A DNA stretch of 64,000 nucleotides from [Clostridium] leptum DSM 753 (GTDB lineage: Bacteria; Bacillota; Clostridia; Oscillospirales; Acutalibacteraceae). Positions 32,776 through 41,573 of the stretch are shown piece by piece. The DNA is taken from assembly GCA_000154345.1 (NCBI GenBank), contig DS480343.1:62001-126000 (forward strand), written 5' to 3'. Both the position numbers and the translations under genes were made by a program. Below the pieces are notes generated by a model, which saw only the letters and a list, made by a program, of their open reading frames with translations, was not told the origin of the DNA and did not search any database. The stretch's first letter is position 1; each line of letters begins with the position of its first letter.

Positions 32776-33816
32776 TTATTTCACGGAGAAGGAAAGCTCC
32801 GTGCGGTATTTTTGAGGATTGTTCCTAGAAACAACGCAGGATGGGAAATTCGGCTGGTTCACAGCGTCGGGATAAGAAATTGGTTCTGGACAGAAGCCGC
32901 CCCGCTTTTGCGGATAATATCCGCCTTTTGCTTTCAACGTGCCGTTTAAAAAGTTGCCGGCGTACAGCTGGATCCCCGGCGCGTTGGTGCGCAGGGTAAG
33001 AACGATGCCTGTTTCCTCAGAATACGCCTGAACGCTGAAGGGGGAAAACGGCCGGAGAATAAAATAATGGTCGTAGCCGCCGGCGATTTTCAACTGGGGA
33101 TGGTCCTCGTCGCATTGGCAGCCCAGCTTTTTAGGAGAGGTAAAATCGAAGGGGGATTCTGCCACAGGAAGAATCCGGCCGGTAGGAAGCATTTCTTCAT
33201 CAATCTCCAGTATGTAGTCGCTGTTAACGGTTAGATACTGGCCCTCCGTGCTGCCGGAATCGCATCCGTTCAAATTGAAATAGCTGTGATTGGTCAGACA
33301 GCAGATGGTTTCCGTTAGGGTAGAGGCTTCCGATTCCCATACCAGCGTGTTGTCGTCAGTCAGAGTGTAGGTAATGACCACGGTCAAATCCCCCGGGAAG
33401 CCGCTGTCGCCATCCGGGCTGAAAAGCTGAAAGCGCAGCCTTTCGCCGCTGGCCTCGATACAGTCCCAGTAACGGTAGGCAAAACCGTTTGAGCCGCCGT
33501 GAATATTGTTTTTTCCTTCGTTTAGCTCCAGCTGGACGGTTTTTCCGTTCCATTGATACTGCCCCCGGCGGATCCGGGCGGCAAATTGGCCGGTTACTGC
33601 GCCGAAGGCGGAGGGATTTGCCTCATATTCGGGAACGGTATCGTAGCCTAAGGCCACATCTACGCTGTTTCCGTCACGGTCGGGAACCTTTACGGAGACA
33701 ATGCTGCATCCAATGTTGCAGATTTCCACCGTCATGCCCCGAGCATTGGACAGGGTGTAGAGAGAAACAGCTTTTTGGTCTCTTGAGGTACCGAACGGTG
33801 CTTGAGAGAGTTTCAT
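32776..33816 (-). CDS. galM: Galactose mutarotase (aldose 1-epimerase)
   Basis: 346 residues, standard GalM length. Active-site landmarks: Arg in FAARIRRGQYQWNG, His in NNIHGGSNGFAYR, His in LTNHSYFNLNG, and the C-terminal Glu region GFCPEPISYPDAVNQPNFPS. It interconverts alpha and beta anomers of an aldose. Located 88 bases downstream of the ROK repressor gene on the same strand, so it belongs to the sugar locus that diverges at 35.1-35.8 kb. Ribosome site AGAAGG. Confidence 0.92.
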   Translation of the reverse strand: MKLSQAPFGTSRDQKAVSLYTLSNARGMTVEICNIGCSIVSVKVPDRDGNSVDVALGYDTVPEYEANPSAFGAVTGQFAARIRRGQYQWNGKTVQLELNEGKNNIHGGSNGFAYRYWDCIEASGERLRFQLFSPDGDSGFPGDLTVVITYTLTDDNTLVWESEASTLTETICCLTNHSYFNLNGCDSGSTEGQYLTVNSDYILEIDEEMLPTGRILPVAESPFDFTSPKKLGCQCDEDHPQLKIAGGYDHYFILRPFSPFSVQAYSEETGIVLTLRTNAPGIQLYAGNFLNGTLKAKGGYYPQKRGGFCPEPISYPDAVNQPNFPSCVVSRNNPQKYRTELSFSVK

Positions 33817-33904
33817 AAACAGCCTTCTTTCGTGAATAGAGTAATCAAATTCATAAAGCAGCCCGGAAACAAAAATTCCGGGCTGCTTGGATTGCGGGAA
33901 AATG

Positions 33905-35110
33905 TTATTGCACTTTGCCGGATTCTACGTACTCCTTCAGCAGAAAGGTGGCTGCTCCGATGGCTACCGCGTCTTCCCCCAGGGAGGAGATCACAATATG
34001 GGGCTCCTTTACCGGAAGAACGTGCCGGGAAACTTCATCCAACAGAGGATTTAAAAGAAAGTCGCCCGCCTGGCTGACGCCGCCGCCCAGGATGATAAGC
34101 TGAGGGTCCAGCAGATTGATCACATTGCTGATGGCGATGCCTAAATAAACGGTGACCTGATTTACAATCGTGTTGGCCAGGGAATCGCCGGCCTTTGCGG
34201 CGTCAAAGACTACTTTGGCATTAATGTCGTTCAGGTTGCCGTGGATAATATCGAACATCATGGAGTTGGCGCCGTTGGAGATGGCGAACCGCGCCTGCTT
34301 GGAAATGGCGTTGGCGGATGCGATGGCTTCCAGGCAGCCGTAGCAGCCGCAGTCGCACAGGGGGCCGCTTTTGTCAATCGTCATGTGGCCGAACTCTCCA
34401 CTGGTGCCGGTGCTGCCGGAATAAATCTGTTTTCCGATGACAATGGAGGAACCGATGCCGTAGCCTAAGCCGATGCAGAAAAAATTTTCTAGGCCTCTGC
34501 CGGCGCCGAACCAAAGCTCGCCCATAGCCATGGCGCGCACTACGTTGTCCACCACAACAGGAAGCCGGAATCGTTCCTTCAGCGGCGCCAAAAAGTTGCC
34601 TTCATGCCAGCCGATAGCGGGAGAAAGGATGATTTTTCCCGTTTCCACAGAAATCAGCCCGGGAACCCCAACGCCGATGCCTAGAATTTTACCGGCATAT
34701 TCAGAAGAAGCATCTAAAATCTTTTGGATGCATTGAATCGTCTGCTCCAGCACCTGAGGAAAGGTGTGGCCGTCGTGAGTGGGCGCCCATTCACGCAGAA
34801 GGATCTTGGCGGAAAGATCCATCAGAACCGCCCCAACGTGGGTGGTTCCCACATCTACGCCAATGATATATTTAGCGTCAGGTACAAAGCTCAGCAGCTT
34901 TGGGGGCTTTCCTACCTCAGAAGTGCGCTTGCCGCTTTCATAGATTAGGCCGGATTCCTTGAATTCATCCGTAATCTTCATTACGGTAGGAATGCTCAGA
35001 CCAGTCAAGCGGGCGATCTCCGCCCGGAATATCGGGGAGTTATCCCGTATCGTGTTAATCACGGCTTCCTTATTATGGATTCCAACGATAGACTTATCGA
35101 CCTTAGGCAT
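33905..35110 (-). CDS. ROK-family transcriptional regulator
   Basis: 401 residues. An N-terminal winged helix-turn-helix (about 18-65: FRAEIARLTGLSIPTVMKI) precedes a ROK sensor with GVDVGTTHVGAVLMD and the zinc motif CDCGCYGCLEA. XylR/NagC-type proteins repress sugar genes until a sugar or sugar phosphate binds. It diverges from the alcohol dehydrogenase/ADP-dependent kinase operon across 702 bases and is followed by a mutarotase gene, so it most likely controls both sides. Start with GGAGG seven bases upstream. Confidence 0.92.
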   Translation of the reverse strand: MPKVDKSIVGIHNKEAVINTIRDNSPIFRAEIARLTGLSIPTVMKITDEFKESGLIYESGKRTSEVGKPPKLLSFVPDAKYIIGVDVGTTHVGAVLMDLSAKILLREWAPTHDGHTFPQVLEQTIQCIQKILDASSEYAGKILGIGVGVPGLISVETGKIILSPAIGWHEGNFLAPLKERFRLPVVVDNVVRAMAMGELWFGAGRGLENFFCIGLGYGIGSSIVIGKQIYSGSTGTSGEFGHMTIDKSGPLCDCGCYGCLEAIASANAISKQARFAISNGANSMMFDIIHGNLNDINAKVVFDAAKAGDSLANTIVNQVTVYLGIAISNVINLLDPQLIILGGGVSQAGDFLLNPLLDEVSRHVLPVKEPHIVISSLGEDAVAIGAATFLLKEYVESGKVQ

Positions 35111-35366
35111 AATAGAACCTCCGTTTATATGCGGCCGGACAGGCTTACACTGGATAAGATACGGCCTTATTTTATTAGGAACAGATCAATTTAGGCGTAT
35201 CCATAACAAGGCGGTGGTGAATTACTATTTTAGATTAATTAAAAAATTGGATATTACCTTCTGCTAATTATATTATAAAAAAATAATACATTTTGTCAAT
35301 TAGTTATTATGGATAAAATGTTACAAAAACAGGTTTTTAAATTATCTTTTGTTTTCTATTTTTCTA
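35111..35366. other. AT-rich divergent control region
   Basis: Between the ROK gene and the plus-strand promoter at 35367. It is strongly AT-rich with A/T tracts (about 35225-35340), fitting the ROK gene promoter and repressor sites, but I could not define one operator with certainty. No gene is visible. Confidence 0.4.
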
Positions 35367-35395
35367 TTGACAAATAATATCCCCTTGTTTATAAT
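35367..35395 (+). promoter_or_regulatory. Perfect consensus promoter of the sugar-phosphate operon
   Basis: TTGACA (35367-35372), 17 bases, TATAAT (35390-35395). Start of transcription is expected near 35402, leaving a leader of about 410 bases before the alcohol dehydrogenase start codon. Confidence 0.85.
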
Positions 35396-35401
35396 GAGGA
35401 C

Positions 35402-35812
35402 GAAAGCATGAAATGGATAAAAAAGCGGCTTAAAACCTGACAAATTTTACACAAAATAATTAAATGCAAATAACTAAATACATATAAGTAATTGCACGAA
35501 AAATATATTTATTCTAAACGAATTTTTGAGTTAAAATTGTTTGTTTTGCGCATCTTTTTTCGCCGGGTTGGTGCCTTCTTAAATTTAGGCACCAGCAAGC
35601 TGATTATAGATGGAAAAACTGGAAAATGAAATCCGGCTTTCACCTGCCCGTGGGGGAAAGTGAAAACAAACTGGAAAAAGCTTGTGTCCAGGAGATCACT
35701 GGCTCCAAATGGCTTAAGGAAGAACCGTTTCCCCTTGCCAAATCAGATTGAGGGGAAAACGGAAGAATAATTTTATTCTGTATCTTTATGCAGGGAAAGA
35801 GAGTGTATCGTC
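35402..35812 (+). promoter_or_regulatory. Long structured 5' leader with operator-like palindrome
   Basis: No protein gene. Hairpins: TGGTGCCT with AGGCACCA at about 35571-35597, and CCGTTTCCCCT with AGGGGAAAACGG (one bulged A) at about 35727-35762. The perfect palindrome AGAATAA-TT-TTATTCT (35764-35779) sits 33 bases before the ATG at 35813. The leader may hold a repressor site, an attenuator or a riboswitch; none of the known classes was recognised. Confidence 0.45.
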
Positions 35813-36973
35813 ATGAACTTCAGTTACGAGCAAACCACAAAAATCGTATTCGGACGGGGAAAAATTGACAGCATTGGTGAGATTGCCTCCCAATATGGGA
35901 AAAACGTTTTATTGGTGACGGAATCCGTCAATTCCCCGCTGGCTCTCTTATATGAAAGGGTAAAGGGGCTATTGCAGCAAGCCGGGCTTACTGTACATCA
36001 CTATGACGGCGTGGTGCCGAATCCAACTACGGAGAGCGTCGATGCTGGAACCCAAATGGCCCGGAGCGAAAAGGTGGATGCCGTTATCGGCATCGGCGGC
36101 GGGTCCTCCATGGATACCGCTAAGGCTGTGGCAATGGCCGCAATCAATGAGGGACGGGCCTGGGACTACCTGTTCTTTAAAAAGCAGCCGGAAAAGACGC
36201 TGCCCTGCATCGCCGTGACCACTACCTCGGGCACCGGGTCGCAGGTTACCCAGGTTGCGGTGATGACGGAAACCGCCACTCAGACAAAGAGCGCCGTTTT
36301 CAATAATTTGATTTATCCCCGAGTTGCCATCGTAGACCCGGACCTGATGGTGACCGTACCCCGGCATACCACCGCTTCTACTGGTTTTGACGCCTTCTGC
36401 CACTGCTTTGAAAGCTATATTAATGTAAATGGCTCTGCTTATACTGATATCATTGCCCTGGAAGGAATCCGCATGGTGGCGAAATACCTGCGCCGGGTGG
36501 TGAAGGACGGACAGGACCTGGAAGCCAGAGAGGGAATGGCCTGGGCGGATACCTGCGGCGGCTTAGCCATCGCCAACGCCGGCGTTACCCTGCCTCACGG
36601 CGTGGGAATGACCATCAGCGGCCACTGCCCCCAGATTATGCACGGTGAGTCTCTGGCGCTGACCTATCCCTCCTTCATGCGGCTGACCTATCCTGCCGCG
36701 GTTGAGAAGTTCGCGACTGTGGGCAGAATTTTAAATCCGGAGCTGTCAGGGCTTTCTGACGAAGAAGCTGCCAAGAGGTGCTGCGAGGAAGTGGACCAGC
36801 TGCTGAAGGATATCGGCATGTGGCTGAATTTTGAAAGCTTCTCTGTGGACGAGGCTACTATCCGCAGGATTGCCGACCGCAGCCATGACCTCCCGGACTA
36901 TAAGGCCAATCCGGTGATCGCCGATATCGATGAGATCTATCGGGAGCTTATGGAAGCCCTGGCCCGTAGCTGA
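35813..36973 (+). CDS. Iron-containing alcohol dehydrogenase
   Basis: 386 residues. Dinucleotide-binding half with GIGGGSSMDTAKAVA (about 93-107); iron ligands visible as Asp and His in GFDAFCHCFESY and LPHGVGMTISGHCP, plus the late His of QIMHGESLAL. It reduces an aldehyde or oxidises an alcohol with NAD(P)H; lactaldehyde, glycolaldehyde and propanediol-type substrates are common in the family. First gene of the plus-strand sugar-phosphate operon, so it probably disposes of an aldehyde made by the downstream aldolase. Weak ribosome site (AAAGAGAG). Confidence 0.9.
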   Translation: MNFSYEQTTKIVFGRGKIDSIGEIASQYGKNVLLVTESVNSPLALLYERVKGLLQQAGLTVHHYDGVVPNPTTESVDAGTQMARSEKVDAVIGIGGGSSMDTAKAVAMAAINEGRAWDYLFFKKQPEKTLPCIAVTTTSGTGSQVTQVAVMTETATQTKSAVFNNLIYPRVAIVDPDLMVTVPRHTTASTGFDAFCHCFESYINVNGSAYTDIIALEGIRMVAKYLRRVVKDGQDLEAREGMAWADTCGGLAIANAGVTLPHGVGMTISGHCPQIMHGESLALTYPSFMRLTYPAAVEKFATVGRILNPELSGLSDEEAAKRCCEEVDQLLKDIGMWLNFESFSVDEATIRRIADRSHDLPDYKANPVIADIDEIYRELMEALARS

Positions 36974-37005
36974 TAAAATAATGATTGGTTAAAGGAAGAA
37001 GCTTT

Positions 37006-38265
37006 ATGGGTGTTTATCAAAACGCTATCGAGTACTTTAAAAGAGTGGCGGATTCCCGCTATGTGGCTGCCGGCCTCACCAGCAATGTGGATCTGCTGGT
37101 GCGCTGGGATACCGGCGTTATCCAGAAATGGGTGGACCAGTACGCCACGGGGCCGAGAAACATCAGCAATGTGGAGAATATGACCGACCTGGTGGATATG
37201 CTGCTGTTCCGGCTGCCAGAGGGGGGGACGGAGTGCTTCATCTGCGAGGAGGTCGCGAGGACGATCGAAAGCTCCTTAAAGATGGCCTCTTACGGTGTAG
37301 GCGGTACAGGCGCCCAGGCGGCCTGTGCTTTGGGCAGCTTTGGTGTGAGAAGTCTGGTGCATTTAACCAGCTTTGGGTCGCAGTTTGCCGATTTGCTCAA
37401 TTATCCGCCCCTTTCTGTGTATTCCAACGGCAAGGCGCTGCCGGTGCGGCAGTTTTTGCGGGAAAATCCCGAGCGCTATGCTCCTCATTTTATTCTGCAG
37501 TTTCATAAAGGCGCCGCTCTTAAGTTCCAGGATCAGAGCTATACCGCTCCGGTGGCCAACAAGATCATTCTATCCTGGGATGTGCTCAACTCTGAACTGC
37601 CGCTGGATCACGGTTATTTTGAGTATGCGAAGAAAAATCATGCCACCGCTCTGCTGATTTCCGGCGTCAGCGGGATTCAGCAGGAGGAGAACCTGGACGC
37701 CAAGCTGAAGGAAATCGCGCGGCTTCTGGAGGGCTTTTCTCAGGAGACTATGGTTTACTGCGAGTGCGGCCCTTTCTTCCTAAAGGATGGCTACGGCAAA
37801 TACTTTAAGGAGCTGGGCGGCAAAAGTGATATTATCGCCTGCAGCGACGAGGAGCTGTTTGAAATTAACGGCGTTTCCCATTCTTCCTTTGGCGGCAACC
37901 CTTATATGCTGATGGATCTATTGGATAAGTTTTTCCATACCTATCATCCGCGCCGGGGCGTGGTCATCCATTCAAGGGATGTGTCCATGTATTACGGCAA
38001 TCCTCTGCCGGAGGGCAGAGATGTAAAATCCGCGTTGGCCATGGGGAACATGGTAGCTTCCGCTAAGGCGAGGTATTCCGATTATGGCACCAGGGAAATG
38101 GTGTTCTCCATAGCGGACCAGCCTGACAGCACCGTCGGGCTGCAGCGGATTAAAACTCTGGAAAAGGGCGGCGTCATCGCGGTGCCCACAAAGCCGGTAG
38201 AGCATCCGGCCTGTACCATCGGCCTGGGAGATTCCTTTACCGCGGGCTTTCTCTCCTGCGTGTGA
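37006..38265 (+). CDS. ADP-dependent phosphofructokinase/glucokinase family kinase
   Basis: 419 residues from the ATG at 37006 (AAAGGAAG upstream). Ribokinase-like fold of the ADP-specific group: TSNVDLLVRW near the N-terminus, YGVGGTGAQAACALGSFGV (substrate-side glycine region) and the C-terminal GLGDSFTAG with catalytic Asp409. ADP-dependent sugar kinases are classical in hyperthermophilic archaea and occur sporadically elsewhere. Expected reaction: ADP plus fructose 6-phosphate (or glucose) to the phosphorylated product and AMP. Gene follows the alcohol dehydrogenase by 32 bases and precedes a 6-phospho-3-hexuloisomerase-like gene. A TTG at 36985 is a less likely start. Confidence 0.75.
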   Translation: MGVYQNAIEYFKRVADSRYVAAGLTSNVDLLVRWDTGVIQKWVDQYATGPRNISNVENMTDLVDMLLFRLPEGGTECFICEEVARTIESSLKMASYGVGGTGAQAACALGSFGVRSLVHLTSFGSQFADLLNYPPLSVYSNGKALPVRQFLRENPERYAPHFILQFHKGAALKFQDQSYTAPVANKIILSWDVLNSELPLDHGYFEYAKKNHATALLISGVSGIQQEENLDAKLKEIARLLEGFSQETMVYCECGPFFLKDGYGKYFKELGGKSDIIACSDEELFEINGVSHSSFGGNPYMLMDLLDKFFHTYHPRRGVVIHSRDVSMYYGNPLPEGRDVKSALAMGNMVASAKARYSDYGTREMVFSIADQPDSTVGLQRIKTLEKGGVIAVPTKPVEHPACTIGLGDSFTAGFLSCV

Positions 38266-38384
38266 CCAAGGCTGTCATACTGGCGGACAAAACATGTTTT
38301 CGGTATTGCTTAGGATGGAAGAACCATTCTAGGGTAATAGATTCCAAACCTATTTGGACTGAAATTTTTAAGGAGGAACTAAAA

Positions 38385-38945
38385 ATGGGTTTATTGAACG
38401 AGTATGCCAACACCGCGTTAAGCGAGATGCAGCAGGTGTTTGACAGAATGGACGACAAGGATTTGCAGCCTGCGCTGGACGCGATTATTAACGCGAAGAA
38501 AGTAGTCTGCTACGGCGCCGGAAGAGAAGGCCTGGGGTTAAAATTCTTTGTGATGCGCCTGATGCATTTGGGTAAGGACGCTCACTGGGCTTGGGATGAT
38601 ACCGCGCCTTCCGTAGGCGAGGGCGATGTGGTGTTCATTTCCTGCGGGCCCGGTTTTTACAGCCATGTAGTGTTTATCGCCGAGCTGTGCAAAAAGGCCG
38701 GCGCTAAGATTGTTCTGGTGACAGCCGTTCCTGACAGCGATATGGGTAAGGTAGCCGATGTGATCGTGCATCTGCCGGCAATGGCATACAGGGCCCACGG
38801 AGATTTGGTTCCCACTAAGCAGCCTATGGGCAACCTGTATGAGCAGTCCGCGGTCATCCTGTTTGACTGCATGTCCAGAATGCTGAAGCAGCAGATGAAC
38901 GTTTCCGATGAGGAAATGGAGAAGCGCCACAGAAATTACGAATAA
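38385..38945 (+). CDS. SIS-domain 6-phospho-3-hexuloisomerase-like protein
   Basis: 186 residues, the length of the hexuloisomerase (PHI/HxlB) group. One SIS domain with CYGAGREGLGLKFFVMRLMHLG (phosphosugar loop from about 42), VFISCGPGFYSH and LVTAVPDSDMGKVAD. PHI interconverts 3-hexulose 6-phosphate and fructose 6-phosphate; related SIS isomerases act on other sugar phosphates. No matching hexulose-phosphate synthase is in the window. Last gene before an internal terminator. Start has AAGGAGG nine bases upstream. Confidence 0.78.
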   Translation: MGLLNEYANTALSEMQQVFDRMDDKDLQPALDAIINAKKVVCYGAGREGLGLKFFVMRLMHLGKDAHWAWDDTAPSVGEGDVVFISCGPGFYSHVVFIAELCKKAGAKIVLVTAVPDSDMGKVADVIVHLPAMAYRAHGDLVPTKQPMGNLYEQSAVILFDCMSRMLKQQMNVSDEEMEKRHRNYE

Positions 38946-38967
38946 TCCGAATATATTCGGATTTTTT
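38944..38967 (+). terminator. Intrinsic terminator after the hexuloisomerase-like gene
   Basis: AATCCGAA (38944-38951) pairs with TTCGGATT (38956-38963), continuing into TTTTT. The stem begins in the stop codon. It separates the first three genes of the locus from the FGGY kinase. Confidence 0.75.
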
Positions 38968-39226
38968 ATGTTACTGTGAACGGCCGGAAGCCACTGTTTT
39001 CTATGGTATCAACAGGGCTTGCGGCCGACGCCGTAAAAAATTCACTTTTCATCACGGAACCCAAAAAGAGGCCGAGGCTTATCGCCAAGGCGCGCTTCCA
39101 GACCGCTCAGCTGGGCGGAGAGGCCTCGCTGCCCAACGAGGAATAACGGCTTTTCCAAGTTAAATAGGCGGGGTGTCAAGCGGAAGATCCAACATTCTCA
39201 ATGAATTTGGAAAGGTGGAAGCTCAA

Positions 39227-40720
39227 ATGAGCAAAAGATATCATGTAGTGGGGGTTGACTGCGGCGCCAGCGGCGGAAAAATGGTATCCGCGTATTTTGA
39301 CGGAGAACGGCTGACGGAAAACGAGTATATTCCTTTTCCTAACCGCTCCGTAAGAGTGCTGGATTCCTTATATCACGATTTTTTCTCGCTTTATAACCAT
39401 TCTTTAGACGGCCTGGCCCGGATCGTTTCCCAATACGGCGCCCCAGATACTATTGGCTTTGATACCCATGGCTCCGCCCATGCTTATATTGATGGTTATG
39501 GGCGCATTGTTTTCCCCCCGTATCATCCCAACGACAACAGTACGCTGCATACCCTAGAGGAGCTGTTCGCGAAAATTCCGGAGCAGGAGACGTTTCGCCT
39601 GACAGGCTGCTTGTGCAACCGGGGTTATATGCTGCCCCAGGTGTTTTCCCGGGCGGCCGCCCACGACCCTTGCATGGATTATGCGGATAAGCTGATCATG
39701 TTCCCCGACCTGTTCGGTTACTTTTATACCGGCGTCAAGGGAACGACGGAAGCAACCATCGCCGGGACGACCGGCTTGTTCGATTACCGCCAGGAGCGCT
39801 GGTCCACAGAGCTCTGTGAGGCGCTGGGAATTCCAACCCGGCTTTTTATGCCGCCGAAGGCGCCCGGATGGGTGCTGGGACCGGTGCATCCGGCCGTTGA
39901 GGATCAAACCGGCGCCGTAGGGATGAAGGTTGTGTCCGTCGCCGGCCATGACAGTGCTTCCGCGGTGGCGGCGATTCCCGGCTTCGGCAAGAATAAGCTG
40001 TATGTTTGCTTGGGCACCAACGCCAATATGGGTGTGGAGACCGACAGGCCCGACATCAGCGACGAGGCCTACCGATACGGCTTTAAGAACTCGCTCCAGG
40101 GCGAACCTGGCGCTTTCCTGGTTTATCAGGATTTCCCGGCATTCCTGCTGGTAAACGCGGTGAAAAAGGAATGGGCGCAGCAAGGAAACACCTATTCTTA
40201 CGATCAGGTGGAGCAAATGGCGGAGGAAGCCCGTTCCGTCCATTCCTATGTCAACCTAAAGGATCCAAGATTCCTGAAAGCCCACGGAAGTATCATCGAG
40301 GCTTTGACCGAGCATTTGGCGGAAACCGGCCAAACAGTTCCCGCCACTCACGGCGAGTGGATCCGCTGCTTGTTTGAGAGCATCGCAATGTGGATTAAAC
40401 AAAAAGCCCTCCATGTAATGGAAAAGCTGAATATCCCTCTGGAGGAAATCGTGGTGGTGAATGGAGGAGCCTGGTATCCCCAGCTGGTGCAGATGATCAG
40501 CGACGCTTCTCATCTGCCTACCCGGTCCGGAATGCCTTATGCTACTCTGATCGGCAACCTTTTGTGGCAGCTGCGGGGGCTTAATGTGGTATCCTCAATG
40601 GAAGAAATGCGGGATTTGGCCGCGAGAAGCTTCCGGATGAATTCCTTTGAGCCCCGGAAAAGCTACGATTGGGATGGGGATTACTCCAAAGGAATCCAGA
40701 TGGGCTTATATGCAGAATAA
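39227..40720 (+). CDS. FGGY-family carbohydrate kinase (rhamnulokinase-like)
   Basis: 497 residues from the ATG at 39227 (AAGGTGG upstream). N-terminal ATP loop VGVDCGASGGKMVSAYF (Asp11), GTTGLFDYRQERW as in RhaB-like kinases, catalytic Asp in SVAGHDSASA (about 244), and the second glycine loop VVNGGAWYPQLVQMISD. It phosphorylates a ketose or a polyol. It stands alone between two terminators inside the sugar-phosphate locus, so it can be expressed separately from the alcohol dehydrogenase operon and the aldolase operon. Substrate unknown. Confidence 0.88.
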   Translation: MSKRYHVVGVDCGASGGKMVSAYFDGERLTENEYIPFPNRSVRVLDSLYHDFFSLYNHSLDGLARIVSQYGAPDTIGFDTHGSAHAYIDGYGRIVFPPYHPNDNSTLHTLEELFAKIPEQETFRLTGCLCNRGYMLPQVFSRAAAHDPCMDYADKLIMFPDLFGYFYTGVKGTTEATIAGTTGLFDYRQERWSTELCEALGIPTRLFMPPKAPGWVLGPVHPAVEDQTGAVGMKVVSVAGHDSASAVAAIPGFGKNKLYVCLGTNANMGVETDRPDISDEAYRYGFKNSLQGEPGAFLVYQDFPAFLLVNAVKKEWAQQGNTYSYDQVEQMAEEARSVHSYVNLKDPRFLKAHGSIIEALTEHLAETGQTVPATHGEWIRCLFESIAMWIKQKALHVMEKLNIPLEEIVVVNGGAWYPQLVQMISDASHLPTRSGMPYATLIGNLLWQLRGLNVVSSMEEMRDLAARSFRMNSFEPRKSYDWDGDYSKGIQMGLYAE

Positions 40721-40834
40721 TAGTATCCTTCACGCTTGATGGGGCTTGGCTGCGACCCATTTACGATAGCTTTAGGGAGAAGAAATCGAATGGTTTGACG
40801 GCTGTTAGGGAAATTTCAGGCAATAAGGCTGGAG

Positions 40835-40872
40835 AAGGCCGTCTAAGGGTTTGTTCAGACGGCGGCCTTTTG
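40835..40872 (+). terminator. Stem-loop terminator after the FGGY kinase
   Basis: AAGGCC-GTCT (40835-40844) pairs with AGAC (40857-40860) and GGCCTT (40864-40869) with a three-base bulge, followed by TTT. The stretch 40721-41019 contains nothing else recognisable. Confidence 0.6.
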
Positions 40873-41019
40873 CCTGTGTTTCAAGGCTTTACAGAAACGG
40901 CCTGCAAGCCGAAAGCATACAGCTTTTTGATCGTAGAAGGGCGCGGGCTTTTGAACAATTTGGAACCAACCGGGGAGGCCCGGCGTTAATTTTTATTATT
41001 TTAAAGGGGGCTATCAACT

Positions 41020-41550
41020 ATGATGAGCGCAAAGGAATTGCAGGAATTCAACAAGAACAGAAAGATTACCCAGGTTTGTTATGTCACCAATGATTACAAG
41101 AAAACCATTGAGTATTTAACAAATACCCTGAACTGGGGCCCATGGACGATTCTGAAAAACAATCAGATCAGCGCCCATGACGTAAAAAGCGATGGAAAGC
41201 CGGTAGAAGGCGATTTCGAATTTTTGATTGCCGCTACCTTTATCGGCGACATTGAGTTTGAGATCATCCAGCCGATTCACGGTGTGAATCCTTATTCCAA
41301 GTTCTTGGAGGAAAGAGGGCCTGGAATCCATCACATCAAGGAATCTATTCTGGACAACGACGCTCTGGATGCCGCGGTTGCCGAATATTCCAGCCGCGGG
41401 CCCAAGGTGAACTATCAGGGAAAATACATGGAGGATCATTATTTCTATCTGGATACCTTTGACGCGCTCGGCGCCTATTATGAGATGGGCAACAATGCCA
41501 AGGTAAGCGCGAAGCCGGAGTTTGTGGGCTGGTATCCGGAAGAGCCGTAA
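41020..41550 (+). CDS. VOC-superfamily (glyoxalase-like) protein
   Basis: 176 residues with two betaalphabetabetabeta modules: QVCYVTNDYKKTIEYLTNTL with GPW, and GPGIHHIKESILDNDALDA. It resembles methylmalonyl-CoA epimerase/glyoxalase-like proteins of the superfamily. The first-strand His that normally binds metal is replaced (QVCYV), so catalysis is unsure. Located 23 bases before the fructose-6-phosphate aldolase gene, hence probably acts on a related keto or aldehyde intermediate. Start ATG-ATG after AAAGGGGG; the second ATG is equally possible. Confidence 0.75.
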   Translation: MMSAKELQEFNKNRKITQVCYVTNDYKKTIEYLTNTLNWGPWTILKNNQISAHDVKSDGKPVEGDFEFLIAATFIGDIEFEIIQPIHGVNPYSKFLEERGPGIHHIKESILDNDALDAAVAEYSSRGPKVNYQGKYMEDHYFYLDTFDALGAYYEMGNNAKVSAKPEFVGWYPEEP

Positions 41551-41573
41551 GCTGGAAAAGGAGCGTTCACAAT

